Shown here piece after piece: positions 62,726 through 64,000 of a DNA stretch of 64,000 bases. Source of the stretch: Pseudomonas sp. ATCC 13867 (lineage in GTDB: Bacteria > Pseudomonadota > Gammaproteobacteria > Pseudomonadales > Pseudomonadaceae). A program made the position numbers and the translations under genes. Numbering within the stretch: the first letter of the stretch is position 1; each line of letters opens with the position of its first letter. The stretch is taken from positions 1,736,001 through 1,800,000 of the forward strand of contig NC_020829.1 of NCBI RefSeq assembly GCF_000349845.1, in the 5' to 3' direction. The notes below the pieces were generated by a model, which worked only from the letters and a program-made list of their open reading frames with translations, did no database searches and had not been told where the DNA came from.

Positions 62726-63520
62726 ATGGTAAACAAACATGTGAATACATTCGCCCAGCGCCTCGCGCCCTGGGCTCTGCCGGTGGGCCTCGTGCTCATC
62801 TGGCAGCTGGCGGTGGAGTTCGGCTGGCTGTCCAGCCGCATCCTGCCCGCGCCCAGCGCGGTGGCCGCAGCCGGCTACCACCTGGTGGTCAGCGGCGAGC
62901 TCTGGCAACACCTGGCGATCAGCACCTGGCGTGCCGCCGTCGGTTTCGTCATCGGCGGTGTCATCGGTCTCGCCCTGGGTCTGATCACCGGCCTGTCGAA
63001 GTGGGGCGAGCGCTTCCTCGACAGCTCGGTGCAGATGATCCGCAACGTGCCGCACCTGGCGCTGATCCCGCTGGTGATCCTGTGGTTCGGCATCGACGAG
63101 TCGGCGAAGATCTTCCTGGTCGCCCTCGGCACCCTGTTCCCCATCTACCTGAACACCTACCACGGCATCCGCAACATCGACCCGGGCCTGCTGGAAATGG
63201 CGCGCAGCTACGGCCTGTCCGGTTTCGCGCTGTTCCGCCAGGTGATCCTGCCCGGCGCGCTGCCGTCGATCCTGGTCGGCGTGCGCTTCGCCCTGGGCTT
63301 CATGTGGCTGACCCTGATCGTCGCCGAGACTATCTCTGCCAACGCCGGCATCGGCTACCTGGCGATGAATGCCCGGGAGTTCCTGCAAACCGACGTGGTG
63401 GTACTGGCGATCCTGCTCTACGCCGTGCTCGGCAAGCTCGCCGACCTTGCCGCCCGTGGCCTGGAACGCATCTGGCTGCGCTGGCACCCGGCCTACCAGG
63501 CCAAGGCAGGTGCCGCATGA
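62726..63520 (+). CDS. ssuC: Sulfonate ABC transporter permease
   Basis: The 264-residue protein has six predicted membrane helices and the ABC coupling loop [26 protein letters not shown] (EAA motif). It forms the SsuC dimer that imports sulfonates delivered by SsuA. AAGGA precedes the ATG at 62726. Its stop overlaps the ssuB start (ATGA at 63517-63520). Confidence 0.95.
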   Translation: MVNKHVNTFAQRLAPWALPVGLVLIWQLAVEFGWLSSRILPAPSAVAAAGYHLVVSGELWQHLAISTWRAAVGFVIGGVIGLALGLITGLSKWGERFLDSSVQMIRNVPHLALIPLVILWFGIDESAKIFLVALGTLFPIYLNTYHGIRNIDPGLLEMARSYGLSGFALFRQVILPGALPSILVGVRFALGFMWLTLIVAETISANAGIGYLAMNAREFLQTDVVVLAILLYAVLGKLADLAARGLERIWLRWHPAYQAKAGAA

Positions 63521-64000
63521 ATGCCCTGAATCCCTTGCCGCAACAGCTCAAGCCGGGCATCCCCCTGGCGGTGGAGGGCGTGGCCAAGCGCTTCGGCGAG
63601 CGCGAGGTGCTCAAAGGCATCGACCTGCGCATTCCCGCCGGCCAGTTCGTCGCCATCGTCGGCCGCAGCGGCTGCGGCAAGAGCACCCTGCTGCGCCTGC
63701 TGGCCGGGCTCGACGACGCCAGCGAAGGCCGGTTGCTGGCTGGCTCGGCGCCGCTGGAAAGCGCCCGCGAGGGCACGCGCCTGATGTTCCAGGACTCGCG
63801 CCTGCTGCCGTGGAAGCGGGTGATCGACAACGTTGGCCTGGGCCTCGACGGCGACTGGCGCGGCCAGGCGCTGGAAGCGCTGGAGGCAGTCGGCCTGGCC
63901 GACCGCGCCAACGAGTGGCCGGCGGGTTTGTCCGGTGGACAGAAACAGCGCGTGGCCCTGGCTCGCGCCCTGATCCACCGGCCGCGCCTGCTGCTGCTCG
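63517..64000 (+). CDS. ssuB: Sulfonate ABC transporter ATPase (5' part, cut by window end)
   Basis: The first 161 codons are present. Walker A is GRSGCGKST (49-57), the Q-loop is [12 protein letters not shown], and the signature is [16 protein letters not shown] just before the window ends; Walker B lies beyond. It energises the SsuC permease. Start overlaps the ssuC stop, so the two are translationally coupled. Confidence 0.95.
   Translation, partial: MNALNPLPQQLKPGIPLAVEGVAKRFGEREVLKGIDLRIPAGQFVAIVGRSGCGKSTLLRLLAGLDDASEGRLLAGSAPLESAREGTRLMFQDSRLLPWKRVIDNVGLGLDGDWRGQALEALEAVGLADRANEWPAGLSGGQKQRVALARALIHRPRLLLL

Overview
The window is a high-GC (about two-thirds G+C by eye), densely coded stretch of a gammaproteobacterial chromosome, almost certainly Pseudomonas of the P. 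aeruginosa / P. citronellolis / P. nitroreducens side of the genus. The support is the gbuA-gbuR guanidinobutyrate locus, a divergent soxR with a small monooxygenase gene, a PA1414-like low-oxygen mini-gene, aphA paired with a polyamine-binding protein, lsfA next to ssuEADCB, and about eleven copies of the Pseudomonas REP/BIME intergenic repeat (core GGAGCGAGCTTGCTCGCG). Locus-tag equivalences such as PA1304 or PA2704 are from memory and were not searched. I see no rRNA, tRNA, CRISPR, IS element or prophage.

Layout. 1-9.8 kb is housekeeping: a truncated SMP-30-like beta-propeller protein, rnd (RNase D), ycgL, a 2-hydroxyacid dehydrogenase, a nitroreductase, ycgN, a CPCC-motif protein coupled to oligopeptidase B, a membrane protein, a HIT hydrolase, a class II glutamine amidotransferase and a DUF2937 protein. 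10-21.3 kb has aceK, a GNAT acetyltransferase, two convergent EamA exporters, a polyamine-type binding protein, cysK, a MoxR ATPase/VWA pair, an AraC-type regulator and a DUF3079 protein. 21.3-29 kb has the C-terminal scar of a lost AraC gene, a SAM methyltransferase, a DUF3772/MscS channel, acetylpolyamine amidohydrolase with a second polyamine-binding protein, a third EamA exporter and the PA1414-like gene behind an Anr-type promoter. 29-38 kb is an MBL hydrolase and then the gbu catabolic operon (guanidinobutyrase, SnoaL-like protein, NCS1 transporter, sodium:solute symporter, ThDP decarboxylase) divergent from gbuR, whose end overlaps a DTW-domain gene. 38-41.6 kb has an ABC-F ATPase behind a structured leader with a three-codon mini-ORF, a yjaB-like acetyltransferase broken by one stop codon, and soxR divergent from a monooxygenase across a perfect SoxR box.

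41.7-56.4 kb is a complete type I secretion/adhesin locus: lapE-lapB-lapC on the minus strand and, divergently, a 3046-residue adhesin with an N-terminal retention module, a TAAG LapG-type cleavage site, ten tandem repeats of about 157 residues, a VWA domain and a C-terminal RTX secretion signal. 56.5-64 kb has a thiolase, a DUF6316-like protein and the sulfur-starvation block lsfA-ssuE-ssuA-ssuD-ssuC-ssuB, cut by the window end. The lsfA and ssuE upstream regions are strikingly AT-rich, as expected for CysB-type control.

Recurring themes are polyamine/guanidino-compound metabolism (two polyamine-binding proteins, aphA, gbu operon), sulfur supply (cysK, lsfA, ssu), oxidative stress (soxR, lsfA) and regulated surface adhesion. 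The observations most worth following are the ABC-F leader, the PA1414/SicX-type locus and the adhesin system.
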